This document shows positions 53,060 to 64,000 of a DNA stretch of 64,000 nucleotides, piece after piece. Source of the stretch: Haemonchus contortus (lineage: Eukaryota > Nematoda > Chromadorea > Rhabditida > Trichostrongylidae); contig LS997567.1 in assembly GCA_000469685.2 (NCBI GenBank), positions 39,732,775 to 39,796,774 of the forward strand, given 5' to 3'. The stretch's first letter is position 1. Each line of letters opens with the position of its first letter. The notes under the pieces are model-generated. The model ran no database searches. It was not told the DNA's origin and was given only the letters and a program-made list of their open reading frames with translations. The translations under genes were made by a program, and so were the position numbers.

Positions 53060-53300
53060 CGGTTGGCGAATTATGGACAAAACTTTAGTCTCGGACGGGT
53101 CTCGAACCCGCACTTGCGCTTTCCGGACACCGTGCCCTATCCCCTAGCGGGACCACTTTCGCAATGGCTTATATGCCATAGCTCATCAGCGCTCACACGT
53201 ATAACGTGTTGAGCCGGACAGCCTATATCATGAATCGCCAAACTTGTGAGGCTTGCTGAACGCATACTGCGACGAAATAACAGCAGTTAACAATACATAA
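53060..53300 (-). repeat. tRNA-derived SINE (family 2)
   Basis: On the minus strand CCCGCTAGGGGATAGGGC sits where an A box and D arm would be. About 37 bases on, GCGGGTTCGAGACCCG forms a perfect T-arm-like hairpin with the B box GGTTCGAGACC. The anticodon arm does not fold well, and repeat sequence (CGCCAAACTTGTGAGGC on the plus strand) surrounds it. The sister copy is 10,230-10,410. Confidence 0.65.
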
Positions 53301-54343
53301 AGTCAAAACAAGTCGATGCTGTTTTTTTCGCGATATCGATTGACAAAATGGAAGGCGCGTCTTTCAAACGAGGCTTTGTTGGAGAATGAATGTAGAAATC
53401 GATCGGTAATCAGTCCAGTGCAGAATAACAACCCAAATGTTTACTGTTCATGAGTTCTTTTTTAATCAGTACTCATTTCTCTTTTCGGTTTTGCTGTATT
53501 TGCTCTCTGAGTAACTTTTGCTATTCGTTGGTGTTTATTTCGAAGTTTTCCCGATCTAACATGGTGCAGTCTTCCCATTTTGTGAGCCATTTTTCGGTGC
53601 CCCATTCACCGAGTTTTTCTCCTTTATTTATGACCATAGGTTCATGCTCTCGATTCTGTATGAGTAAAGTGATTTTCTTATTTCTTTCTTTGTATACTCC
53701 ACTATTTCATTGTTCCTTCTGTGGATTTTTTCGCAATATCGTAGACTTCCGTGACGAGGAGCACGCAATGTGCGGGTACTTTTATTCGGTCCGCTGCCAA
53801 AACTGAGCTCGGAGGACTATCATTTGTCTCAGATTTTCGCTGTTCTCTTGATGTGGGTTCCATGACTATCTGTACGCCGAGCTTTTTTTCAGCGCATTTG
53901 TTCCTAGCAGGATTTCGTTGCTCTTTTCTTTCGATATATGGGAGGCGACGTCACTCGAAATACCCCTTTGTAATTTCACGTGAATCCACACTATCCCAAG
54001 AAATGTCATGGAGTGGTTGGATGCATCATAGACTGTCTCTATTCGGTTATCATCTTCCCTTTCTAGCGTTTCTATCTCGAACCCTTTTTGGTATGCGGTT
54101 GCTAGTATTTGTAAAGGTATGATGCTGATCATCGAACCAGAGTCTACGAGAGGTTGAAATCGACAGTTCAAAAGCCGAGTTAGTTTTTCTCGAATGATGT
54201 CAGTTTTCTGATCTAAGTTCCTTTCGGTTCTTATGCCTATGAATTTCTTTGATCATTGTAGCAAGTGGTTTTCTTTGGTTACCCCACGTTCTTACGACGC
54301 ACTTGGCTCACTCTGGCTTCTTTCAGAGGGCATTGCCAACCTA

Positions 54344-54869
54344 CAGTAGCGCTCAAAAGTCTTCGGTGAAATGCTTCGTCGCTTTTTCGGTCATAACTTT
54401 TTTCTTAGTCGACCAAATCGCGCGAAATTTGGATATGTTTAACTAGAGCATATTTTACCCTACCCAACACAATTTGACTGCAAAGCTGCAGTATCCACAG
54501 ATAGAGCAAGGTGTTTGTTGCGGTAGCAGATTTTACTTAAAGTAAAGTTGTTGACGTTTGCACTTATTCGCACCTTATGTGTGTTTTTCTCATCTATTAT
54601 ATTCGGCATTACCGCTCGTACACTTTAGACATGGCAGAAACGGAAGAGATTCTAGAAGGACCATCATCTGTATTTTCAGTCGATTTTGAATTCATGCTCT
54701 TTGGAATATCTGGAACATGATCAGATTGCAAGTTAATAGTGGTAAATACTCACACTACACCAATGCTACACATATTAAAATTTCGCTTGATTAGATCCAG
54801 TAGGAAAGGAGTTATGACTGAAAAGTACGAGCGAAGAAGCATTTCACCGAAGACTTTTGAGCGCTACTG
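54344..54869. mobile_element. Mariner-type MITE in the gag zinc knuckle of copy 1
   Basis: TA on both sides (54,342 and 54,870). The ends CAGTAGCGCTCAAAAGTCTT and, inverted, the same sequence give terminal repeats of about 35 bases. Length 526, no transposase. It cuts the CCHC knuckle that is intact in copy 2 (59,100-59,140), so it arrived in copy 1 alone. Confidence 0.8.
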
Positions 54870-55358
54870 TATATGACCATACTCATTACATTTGCAACAT
54901 TTTCGAGAATTGTTGTTGTTCTGTGAGGATCACATCTTTCTTTTGCCATTGAGGAATCTGTTGTTTTGGGAATTTGGGCCCGAGTTGGTGGAATATTAAC
55001 GTTTCCAGAGCTTTCTTTGCGTCCATTTTGGTGGCTGTTCCTAATTTCTTCGTCATGCCTGTCTTCGCTCGTAATCGCTTGCTCTTATTCTCCAGCTTTG
55101 ATGGGGTCTTGCGGTGAATAGCTTCCCAGCTTACCGTTGAACATTTTAGCTTACTCAATGCTGATAGCTAATTCTTTGATTTTTTCGTACGGGTGTCTCG
55201 GTTCAACGCTGTGCAATGCGTTCAAGATCTGATCCTGTTCTAGCCAGTCTTTGAAATTATTTATCTACCACAATTTGTGCATGCTCCATTGATTTGTCTT
55301 CGACTGTGCTTTCCGGGTTCGCTTTCTTCCCTAGGTTCTCTAGTGCTACACAAAAGTC

Positions 55359-56117
55359 GGCACTATTGCGCTATACACCCCCAATGGGGGGTGGTGTGGG
55401 TTAAAAAATTTTTTTGCCGAAAACTTGCACCAGGGGGGTCATCGAGGCCGCTGATCACGAATATGTTATCTATTCCTGGCGCTGCGCCAAATTGGCGCCA
55501 TTTGTCGCAAGTTGGCGCCAAGGGTTTTTCACCAAACTCGCTGTAAACTTGTATATAGTGGTTATTCGAGGTCACTATCATACCTATCCCTTTTCACGAA
55601 CGTTTTCTTGCAAAAACGGGTCGGCCCATTGTCCACTGACTTCTGCCCTCTTCACAGTTGGGAATCGAAGTCAACGTGAGCAATAGCACCAAGATGCCAC
55701 CTACTCTCCCGTCGAACTACTCATGCCGATTCCTTGGCTGCCTGCAAGCATGGGAAAATACTTCTGACCTCATTTCGATTTCATTCCGTCTGCTCGAGAG
55801 GTCTGAAGCGCAGTCTCTAAGGCGCCCTAAGGTAATTGGGCTCAACTTATCATCAAAGAGAGCTACCCGTTTCACAAAGAATGCCTTATTCGTAACCAGT
55901 GGCCTCGATACACTCCTGTACACAACTTTACGGCGAATTTGGTGAAAACACCCCCGGCGCCAACCGGGGCCAAATGGCGCCAATTTGCCCCCAGCGTCAG
56001 AAATGGATGTCATATTCGTGATCAGTGGCCTCGATAACCCCCCTGGTGCAAGGTTCAGCGAAAAAATTTTTGACCCATATCACCCCCCCATTGGGGGTGT
56101 AATAGTGCAATCGTACC
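55359..56117. mobile_element. Long-TIR MITE in gag of LTR copy 1
   Basis: Flanked by CAAAAGTC on both sides (55,351-55,358 and 56,118-56,125), an 8-base target duplication. The ends GGCACTATTGC and, inverted, GGTACGATTGC begin terminal repeats of about 190 bases with CACCCCCAATGGGGGG and CACCAGGGGGGTTATCGAGG-like blocks. The 8-base duplication points to hAT or a similar superfamily. The same insertion is in copy 2 at 59,622. Confidence 0.8.
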
Positions 56118-57256
56118 CAAAAGTCTACTGTGCTTTGACCGGGTCTTATTCTCAGATTCCGCAGATCAGTTAAGGCTCGAATTCTAGCTGCTGCTGGTTC
56201 ATGAGCAAGCATTTTGTTGAACTCTTCAATAACGGTTTCAAATCCCTTCTGCTTGATGTGTTCTGGTATAGCCAGGGAAAGGACTTTAGCGCGACCATCC
56301 ACGTGGTCATCTCCCAAAATCTCGACCAATGCTTTCACCGTCTCTACCCACGGAGCAATATTTTCGGCGAAATCGCCTGACATTTTCTGTGACGTTTTTT
56401 TTCTCTACTTTTAACGGTGCCTGGATCAGTGCATGCTGAAACTTGCAAGAATGCCATGAGGTAATTATTTGACTGTATATTCTCACCTTGAGTTTGTTTC
56501 ATTCGTAATTGGTCTTCTGTGCCAGCCGAGCGAGCGGTTGTGCCCAAGGAGCGCGGTTTTTAGAGCCAACATTTCTTCGTTCGTTCTGTATGTTGTTTTG
56601 GATTCTGATAAGAACTTACGTAGATCTGGCTCGATTCAGTCCTGTCAATTCATGATCAGCGTTTCTTGTCTTCAGGTCTGTTTGATTTTGTTTTATCTGA
56701 AACACATTTGTTTTAAGTATGTCACATAGACTCTCTATAAGGTCTTCATCTCTTTTTACTGTGCGTAAAAACTCTTTGAACTCTTCTACACTATCTATTC
56801 CTTTCTCCTGCAGCCATCTGTAGCAGCTCTCCTTAATTTTTTTCTCCCTCGCGTGACTTAATCTCACTAAGTTGACGTGGGCGCAAACGTCCTGTACAAC
56901 CTTTTTATGGCTTTTGCCAATGGTTTACTTTATAGTCACTCTATTCCTGTGAAGTTTCTCAGCTAGCAAATCTGGTATCGTATTGACTATGTTTTCTGTC
57001 AAATCGATCTCATTATCAAAACTCACCGCAGTGGTGCTTCTGGCTCTTTTCATCTCGTTTGCCTTAGCTGTTCTCACAGCTTTCAAACTCGTGCTTTTGC
57101 TCGCACTGATGTTTCTGCAAAGGAAAACTTAAATTCCCCTTTTTTCTTTCTTGAGTTGTTGATGTCCCTTCGTGGACAAGTGACTCCTTCGTGAGTCAGT
57201 ATTGGTGTCGGAGCGATGACCACTTGAAGTTTTGAGAGCCGCTGGTTCGGCCCCCA

Positions 57257-57565
57257 TGTGATACTTATGTGTTCCAACACCAATACAACAACAACTTTAT
57301 TAACAACAAAAACAAACACAAAAGAAAAAGGGCTAACAAGGCGAGATGCGGGGAGGGGAAGCGAAAAAGGCGACGACCACTGAGGTCGCAACGGGGAGGA
57401 AAACTTCTGAAAAAGAAGCGGCCTACTTCGGTTTGCACAGACGTCGAGTGAACTGCCGACCCACCGACATACACTCTTCATTAATAACTTTTGATACGAC
57501 TTACGCGTTTTGACCCGACCGGCTAGCTCTTACTAGGGGGGCCTACTAGGTCGTCTTTCCTAACA
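57257..57565 (-). mobile_element. Shared middle LTR (309 bases)
   Basis: On the minus strand it starts TGTTAGGAAAGACG directly after the purine tract CGGGGGAGGGA and ends GTATCACA before the candidate primer-binding site. It matches the LTR at 61,557-61,870. By position it is both the 3' LTR of copy 2 and the 5' LTR of copy 1. Confidence 0.8.
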
Positions 57566-60500
57566 TCCCTCCCCCGTCGTGTTGACTAATGTAAGTCCTA
57601 AGTTGGCGGCGCATGCATTGGTGGTATCATTATGGACGAGGCTATCATTCTTATATTCTCATATAAGTGTCTTGCATTAACCACCCCTGCGTCTTTTCCG
57701 AAAAACCGCCAACATGTTTCAGGCGATCCGAGTTCACATATGCTTTTCCATCAATCAATTTGTACTCTCGGTTGCGCGGAACTGTCCTTTGCCAGCGTTG
57801 GGGAATATTTTTTTTGGAAATATTTCTAGCCAGTCAAACTTGCCAAGATCGCGTCTATCGTTGGTATTGAGTACAAGTCTTGTTTTATGCACTTGTTAAG
57901 TTCGCCATAATCAACGGAAAATCTGATGCTACCGTCTTTTTTTCGACCAACACAGTTGGGAATGCCCAGTCTGAATAACTTTTTCCTATAATTTTTCTAT
58001 CTTCTAGATATTGCAACTTTTCTTTCAGTCTTTTTCGTACGCCCAGGGAAACTGGTCGTGTCTTGAGTTTGATTGGTTGGCTTTCTCCCGTGTCTATACT
58101 CATTTTTACTGGATTGGCCCGGCTTCGCTCTTTTTCGCATACAGCAAACACGTCGGCATAGCATTTTAGAAGGCCTCTAAGGTCTTCCTCAATGCGTTGA
58201 TCTTTTCGGTTTTGCTGTATTTGCTGTGTGAGTATTTTTTGCTTCTCGTTGGTGTTTATTTCTAAGTTTTCCTGATCTAACATGGAGCAGTCTTCCCATT
58301 TTGTGAGCCATTTTTCGGTGCCCCATTCACCGAGTTTCTCTCCTTTCTTCATGGCCATAGGTTCATGCTCTCGATTCTGTGTGAGTGAAGTGATTTTCTT
58401 TTTTTTCTACTTTGTATACTCCACTATTTATGCCTTGTTTGGCTGCCCATATTGTTCCTTCTGTAGATTCTTTCGCAACATCGTAGACTGCCGTGACGAG
58501 GCGCACGCTGAGTGCCGGCACTGTTATTCGGCCCGCTGCCAAACCGAGCTTGGAGGACTGTCATTTGTCTCAAATTTTCGCTGTTCTTTTGATGTGGGTT
58601 CCATGACTATTTGTACGCCGACCCTTTTTCAGCGCATATGTTCCCAGCAGGATTTCGTTGCTCTTTTCCTTCGATATATGGGAGGCGATGTCACTCAAAA
58701 TTCCGCCTTGAAATTTTAAGTGAATCCGCTCTATCCCAAGAAATGTCATGGAGTGGTTGGATGCATCATAGACTGTCTCTATTCGGTTATCATCTTCCCT
58801 TTCCAGCGTTTCTATCTCAAACCCTTTTTGTTATGCGGTTGCTAGCATTTTTTGTAAAGGTATGGTGTTGTTCATCGAACCAGAGTCTACTAGAGCTTGA
58901 AATTGACAGTTCAAAAGCCCAGCAGTCCGTGTTAGTTTTTCTCCAATGATGTTAGTTTTCGGATCTGTGTTTCTTTCAGTTCTCATGCCGATCGAATGGA
59001 TTCCTTTGATCGTGGTAGTAAGTGGTTTTCTTTGGTTACCCCACTGTCACTTCACTGTCACGATTCACTTGGCTCGCTCTGGCTTCTTTCAGAGAGCATT
59101 GATAAGCTATGTGACCATATTCGTTACAGTTGTAACATTTTCGAGGATGGTTGCTGTTTTTGTGGGGATCATATCTTTCTTTTGCCATTGAGGAGTCTGT
59201 TGTTTTGGGAATTTGTGCTCGTAACGGTGGAATATTAACGTTTCCAGAGCTTTCTTGGCGTCCATTTGGGTGGTGACTGTTTCTAATTTCTTCGTCATGC
59301 CTGTCTTTCCGCTCGTAATCGCTTGCTCTTACCCTCCAGTTTTTACGAGGTCTTGCGGTGAATGGCTCCCCATGTTTACCGTTGAACATTTTAGCCTGCT
59401 CAATGTTGATAGCTAATTCTTTGTTTTTTTTCGTACGCGTGTCTCGGTTCTACGCTTCGGTTACGTTCTACGGTTCTGTGCAATGCGTTCAAAATCTGAT
59501 CCTGTTCTAGCCAGTGTTTGAGATTTTCTAGCACAATTTGTGCATACTCCATTGATTTGTTTTCGATTGTGCTTCCCGGGTTTGCTTTCTTTCCTAGGTT
59601 CTCTAGTGCTACCCAAAAGTCGGCACTATTGCACTATACACCCCCAATGGGGGGTGATGTGGGTTAAAATTTTTTTTTGCTGAAAACTTGCACCAGGGGG
59701 GTTATCGGGGCCGCTGATCACGAATATGCTATCTACGTCTGGCGCTGCGCCAAATTGACGCCGAGGGTTTTTCACTAAATTCGCTGTAAACTTGTATATA
59801 GGGGTTATTCGAGGTCCTTATCATACCTATAACAAACACTATCCTTTTTCACGAACTTTTTCTTGCAAAAGCGGGTCGGCTCATTGTCCACTAACTTCTG
59901 CCCTCTTCACAGTTGGGAATCGAAGTCAACGTGAGCAATAGCACCAAAATGCCACCTACTCGCCCGTCGAACTACCCATGCCGATTCCTTGGCTGCCTGC
60001 AAGAGTGGGAAAATACTTCTGACCTCATTTCGATTTCATTCCGTCTGCTCGAGAGGTCTGAAGCGCAGTCTCTAAGGTGCCCACAGCTAATTGGGCTCAA
60101 CTTATCATCAAAGAGAGCTACCCGTTTCACAAAGAATGCCATATTCGCAACCAGCGGCCTCGATACACTCCTGTACATAAGTTTACGGCGAATCTGGTGA
60201 AAACACCCTCGGCGCCAACTAGCGCCAAATGGCGCCAATTTGCCCCCAGCGTCAGAAATGGATGTCATATTCGTGATCAGTGGCCTCGATAACCCCCCTG
60301 GTGCAAGGTTCAGCGAAAAAATTTTTGACCCATATCACCCCCCCATTGGGGGTGTAATAGTGCAATAGTACCCAAAAGTCTACTGTGCTTTGACCGGGTC
60401 TTATTCTCAGATTCCGCAGATCAGTTAAGGCTCGAATTCTAGCTGCTGCTGGTTCATGAGCAAGCATTTTGTTGAACTCTTCAATAACGGTTTCAAATCC

Positions 60501-61556
60501 CTTCTGCTTGATGTGTTCTGGTATAGCCAGGGAAAGGACTTTAGCGCGACCATCCACGTGGTCATCTCCCAAAATCTCGACCAAGGTTTTTCCGTCTCTA
60601 ACCACGGAGCAATATTTTCGGCGAAATCGCCTGACATTTTCTGTGACGTTTTCTTTTCTCTACTTCTAAAGGTGCCTGGGTCGATGCATGCTAAAACTTG
60701 CAAGAATGCCATGAGAAAATTATTTGACTGTATATTCTCACCTTGAGTTTGTTTCATTTGTATATGGTCTTCTTGGTCTTCGAGGCCGATTGAGCTCATC
60801 GATCGCGGTTATGAGAGCCAACATATCTTCGTTCGTTCTGTGTGTTGTTTTGGATTCTGATAAGAACTTACGTAGATCTGAGAGGGGTGATCTGCGTTTA
60901 AGCATTGTTTCTTACCGATGACTCGATTCAGTCCTGTCATTTCATGATCAGCGTTTCTTGTCTTCAGGTCTGTTACATTTTGTTCTATCTGAAACACATT
61001 TGCTTTAAGTATGTCACATAAACTCTCCATAAGGTCTTCATCTCTTTTTACTGTGCGTAAAAACTCTTTGAACTCTTCTACACTATCTATTCCTTACTCC
61101 TGTAGCCATCTGTAGCAGCTTTCCTGAATTTTTTTCTCCTTCACGTGACTTAATCTCACTAAGTTGATGTGGGCGCAAACGTCCTGTATAATCATTTTAT
61201 GGCTTTTGCCAATGGTTTCCTATACTTTGTAGTCACTCAATTCCTGTCAAGTTTCTCAGCTAGTAGATCTCGTATCGTATAGACTATGTTTTCTGTCAAA
61301 TCGATCTCATCATCAAAACTCACCGCAGTGGTGCTTCTGGCACTTTTCACCTCGTTTGCCTTAGCTGTTCTCTCAGTTTCCAAGCTCATGCTTTTGCTCG
61401 CACTGATGTTCCTGCAAAGGAAAACTTGAATTCCCCTTCTTTCTTTCTCGAGTTGTTGATGTCCCTTCGTGGATAAGTGACTCCCTCGTGAGTGTCAGTA
61501 TTGGTGTCGGAACGATGACTACTTGAAGTTTTTGAGAGCCGCTGTTTCGGCCCCCA
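57566..61556 (-). mobile_element. LTR retrotransposon copy 2 (internal region, decayed)
   Basis: Reading leftwards: candidate primer-binding site TGGGGGCCGAAACAGCGG, gag start ATG at 61,389 (soon stopped), capsid-like segment DDHVDGRAKVLSLAIPEHIK (60,560), MITE at 59,622-60,372, zinc knuckle CYNCNEYGHIAYQC with CCHC spacing (59,140-59,100), protease CQFQALVDSGS (58,900), and reverse transcriptase start KTRPVSLGVRKRLKEK and WAFPTVLVEKK (about 58,060-57,950). Pol is then deleted; NSDRLK near 57,700 may be the integrase tail. Several stops and frameshifts mean it is not autonomous. Confidence 0.8.
59622..60372. mobile_element. Long-TIR MITE in gag of LTR copy 2
   Basis: Same element, same target site (CAAAAGTC at 59,614-59,621 and 60,373-60,380) and same orientation as 55,359-56,117. 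Ends GGCACTATTGC / GGTACTATTGC. Length 751, no coding frame of its own. Gag reading frames run into it and stop. Confidence 0.8.
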
Positions 61557-61870
61557 TCTGATACTTACGTGTTCCAACACCAATACAACAACAACTTTAT
61601 TAACAACAAAAGAAACACAAAAGAAAAAGGGCAAACAAGGCGAGATGCGGGGAGGGGAAGCGAAAAAAGACGACGACCACTGAGGTTGCAACGGGGAGGA
61701 AAACTTCTGAAAAAGAAGCGGCCTACTTCGGTTCGCACGGACAGTCGACTGGACTCTCGCCTCACTGACATACACTCTTCATTGATAACTATTGTCACGA
61801 CTCACGCGTTTGGACCTGACCGGCTAGCTCTTTTACTAGGGGTGGCCTACTAGGTCGACTTTCCCGAACA
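61557..61870 (-). mobile_element. 5' LTR of LTR copy 2 (314 bases)
   Basis: On the minus strand it starts TGTTCGGGAAAGTCGACC and ends GTATCAGA, where the middle LTR has CACA. Beyond 61,870 the DNA is unit C sequence, so this is the outer border of the LTR pair. Confidence 0.75.
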
Positions 61871-62096
61871 AATATACAATGATTCCCGCTATTTTCGACA
61901 AAAGCACTTAGATTACCACATATGCTTGATATGTTTTGATTTTCTGCCTAATCAAAAGAAATGTGGTTAAATTGTAAACGCGAAGTGAATTAGCTGAAAT
62001 ATTGCCTGCAGATTGTCTGCAAAGGGTACCTATATGAGTACCAAAAGTGCTTGAGTAAATGTGAGTAACACTTATAGTGATAGTAATAGTAATAGT

Positions 62097-62279
62097 AGAG
62101 ACTCGTACATGGGTTCTACCTTGCCGTGGTGTACGAGCTTGAGGCGGGGTCGGAAGAATAGGGTTACGCCGGAACCCCATACCGATTCCCGTGACCAAAG
62201 AACCCAAGTGCCCACGCTCATGATGGGACGGCGCTCTCCTTGAGCAACAGGAACGCCCTAGTAAGGCTATCCTGTGGAC
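62097..62279 (+). mobile_element. 5' leader of the RTE element
   Basis: Unit C homology ends near 62,095. The following 183 bases (TACATGGGTTCTACCTTGCC and on) precede the long frame, have an in-frame stop at 62,262 and are likely the 5' untranslated part of the retrotransposon. Confidence 0.5.
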
Positions 62280-64000
62280 ATGGGACGAAAACTTACTATG
62301 ACCACTTCTTATCCTCGCCTTAGTCCCCTGCAGGCTGTTCCTGCCCAGTCAGGTAGCGCTGGATCAGCAAACAGCCAAAGGCGAAGAAATCTCAGGGCCA
62401 TAGGCTACCAAAGGAGACGGACAAGAGTGAGCCAGCTGATAGCTTGCACCTATAACTGTCGAGGCATCAGCTCGGCCGCTCAGCTTTCGGCACTCATCGA
62501 TGAAGCTGGACGGATTAAGTACCATGTAATCGGCTTGAGCGAAACGAAGCGCAAGGAACCTCTCTCATGCACCTGGACCGACGGAACTTCGGTGTTCTTA
62601 GGAGCTCGAAAAACAAATTCAACGTCAGGAGGTGTTGGTTTTCTTGTGTCTCCGAACTTCTCCAAGCACGTGAAGAGCGTAACGTTCCATGGGCACCGAC
62701 TAGCCGTACTAACCGCGCACCTTTCGAGAGATTCGCAAGTCACCATCATTCAGGCTTACGCGCCTACAGCTGACAGCGATGAAGAACAGCATGACAGCTT
62801 CTACGAACAACTCGAGGAGCTTGTGCGTAGGCAACGTGGTTATGTCGTTGCGATGGGAGACTTCAACGCCCGGGTTGGATCACGGAAGCACGGCGAGGTC
62901 TTCATCGGGCCACATTCGGCAGAGGAGCGCAACGAGCCTGGGGAGAGATTAGCTAGTTTTTGTGAACTGCACCATCTCTACCATGGAAATAGTCAGTTCC
63001 TCAAGGCCCCACGGAAAAGATGGACTCATATCTCGCCGAATGGACAACACTGTCACGAGATCGACCACATCTTGTGCAATCGGAGAATCATGACGGATGT
63101 TGCTGTTGTCCCTTCTTTCAACACGGGGAGCGACCATCGTTTAGTGCGTGGGCGTTTCCATCTCGACTGCGGCTTGGTGCGTCTGACACGCATACATTCA
63201 CGGCAGCCGTGCCCCACTATACTGGACGAAGACGCGGTCACGAGGTTTGCAAAAGAAGAGTCGTTTGAAGTGATGGACGACATCGACGCTGACTACGAGA
63301 ACCTCGTGCAAACCGTAACCGCGATCGCGAGCAGCTGTCGCAGTATTGCTCCAAACCACAGTTCTCGCCGCATCTCTGCTTCTACTCGTGCGCTACTCGA
63401 GAAGCGAAGAAATATGGATCGACAGGAAAATCACGTGGAGTACACTCTGCTAAGTAGGTTGTGTAGGCAACGAATTGCGGAAGACCACGCTAATTTCGCA
63501 AGATCGAAACTCCTAGATGAGGCGGAGAACAGGCGGAGTTTAAGGAAGGCGAAAAGAAAAATAGCCGAGCACCGTCTTAGGATTCCATGCTTGAAAACAG
63601 CGAATGGAACTCGGTGCTGCTCCATTCCTGGAATGGAAGAGATCTTGTCAACGTTCTACTCCGCTCTGTTCAAATCGGACCTCCCAGTTGCGAGCAAAGA
63701 GAGATCAGCTATGGAAGAAACGCTGCCTTTTCTGTCATCAGAAGTGCGTCATGCGATTGAAACGATGCCTCGAGGCAAGGCGCCGGGGAAAGACGGCATC
63801 TCCGTGGAGCTTCTACAAGCGTGCGGACCTCCTTTATATCGAGCACTTGCAAGGCGATACACCCGCTACCTAGCGGAGTGTACAGTTCCAACGGCGTGGA
63901 AGCAGTCTTCGACGGTGCTGCTGTTCAAGAAGGGCGACAAAGAAGATCTAGCGAACTATCGTCCTATCACGCTTTTGCCAGTACTTTATAAAGTATTCAC
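62280..64000 (+). CDS. RTE-type endonuclease-reverse transcriptase, intact as far as seen
   Basis: The frame opens at ATG 62,280 (in-frame stop at 62,262) and stays open for 573 codons to the window end. The N-terminal part is an APE-type endonuclease: TYNCRG (Asn 59), IGLSETKR (Glu 88), YAPT (160), MGDFNARVG (Asp and Asn at 194 and 196) and SDHRLV (Asp 285, His 286). The catalytic set is complete. The reverse transcriptase begins with RGKAPGKDGISVELLQ (about 506) and WKQSSTVLLFKKGDK, then NYRPITLL (559). The palm with FADD lies beyond the window; the older copy at 23,990 shows it. The element would nick and copy its RNA into the genome. The lack of any stop suggests recent activity. Confidence 0.9.
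   Translation, partial: MGRKLTMTTSYPRLSPLQAVPAQSGSAGSANSQRRRNLRAIGYQRRRTRVSQLIACTYNCRGISSAAQLSALIDEAGRIKYHVIGLSETKRKEPLSCTWTDGTSVFLGARKTNSTSGGVGFLVSPNFSKHVKSVTFHGHRLAVLTAHLSRDSQVTIIQAYAPTADSDEEQHDSFYEQLEELVRRQRGYVVAMGDFNARVGSRKHGEVFIGPHSAEERNEPGERLASFCELHHLYHGNSQFLKAPRKRWTHISPNGQHCHEIDHILCNRRIMTDVAVVPSFNTGSDHRLVRGRFHLDCGLVRLTRIHSRQPCPTILDEDAVTRFAKEESFEVMDDIDADYENLVQTVTAIASSCRSIAPNHSSRRISASTRALLEKRRNMDRQENHVEYTLLSRLCRQRIAEDHANFARSKLLDEAENRRSLRKAKRKIAEHRLRIPCLKTANGTRCCSIPGMEEILSTFYSALFKSDLPVASKERSAMEETLPFLSSEVRHAIETMPRGKAPGKDGISVELLQACGPPLYRALARRYTRYLAECTVPTAWKQSSTVLLFKKGDKEDLANYRPITLLPVLYKVF

Larger units (their letters stand above)
53478..57256 (-). mobile_element. LTR retrotransposon copy 1 (truncated gag-pol)
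   Basis: Running leftwards from the LTR at 57,257. A candidate primer-binding site TGGGGGCCGAACCAGCGG directly follows the LTR. Then come gag pieces (capsid-like frame 56,383-56,128), the protease NCRFQPLVDSGS with DSG (about 54,165), and the start of the reverse transcriptase spacer. The copy stops near 53,478, equivalent to 58,204 in copy 2, so most of pol and the 3' LTR are gone. Two MITEs sit inside (55,359-56,117 and 54,344-54,869). Domain order gag-protease-RT suits Ty3/gypsy or a related clade. Confidence 0.75.

Noticed and set aside
53094..53160. Possible tRNA gene on the minus strand
   Set aside because: The T arm is perfect, but the acceptor and anticodon arms do not pair and the sequence belongs to a repeat also found at 10,230.

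Overview
This window reads as eukaryotic, almost certainly nematode DNA, most likely a parasitic strongylid (hookworm-like). The reasons are short exons with pyrimidine-rich TTTCAG or TTTTGTAG acceptors, an acceptor 10 bases before an ATG that looks like a trans-splice site, and a dense mix of RTE, Penelope-like, Tc1, LTR and tRNA-derived SINE repeats. The organism is an inference. Most short open frames here are noise; I support only five host genes plus one host gene fragment.

Left part (1-9,270): mostly gene-poor, with SINE copies and one two-exon secreted protein gene (5,427-6,686, minus). A Penelope-type terminal-repeat fragment with a hammerhead-like motif lies near 7,400.

Middle and right (9,585-62,095): three copies of one unit, arranged A forward (9,585-23,190), B inverted (25,960-43,435), C forward (44,435-62,095). 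Each copy carries a six-exon NUDT6-like Nudix hydrolase gene. The gene is on the minus strand in A (12,187-19,165), on the plus strand in B (29,563-40,324) and on the minus strand in C (45,998 to about 52,839). I rebuilt each gene from splice sites. Exon phases agree and every exon is open, although the introns are full of transposons. A small secreted Gly/Pro/Tyr-rich protein gene (9,274-9,971) opens unit A; unit B keeps only a broken piece of it (43,190-43,345).

Mobile DNA dates the copies. A Penelope-like element with inverted terminal repeats sits at the same place in A and B but not in C. A Tc1 element and a 2.6-kb TTAA-flanked element are only in B. A TTAA MITE is only in A. A 1.3-kb insert between two TA tracts and a pair of LTR retrotransposons (53,478-61,870) are only in C. 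The A/B junction (23,206-25,690) holds a decayed RTE element.

Right edge (62,280-64,000): an uninterrupted 573-codon frame with an APE endonuclease followed by the start of an RTE-type reverse transcriptase, cut by the window end. It is the youngest-looking element here.

I see no operons, rRNA, functional tRNA genes or CRISPR arrays.
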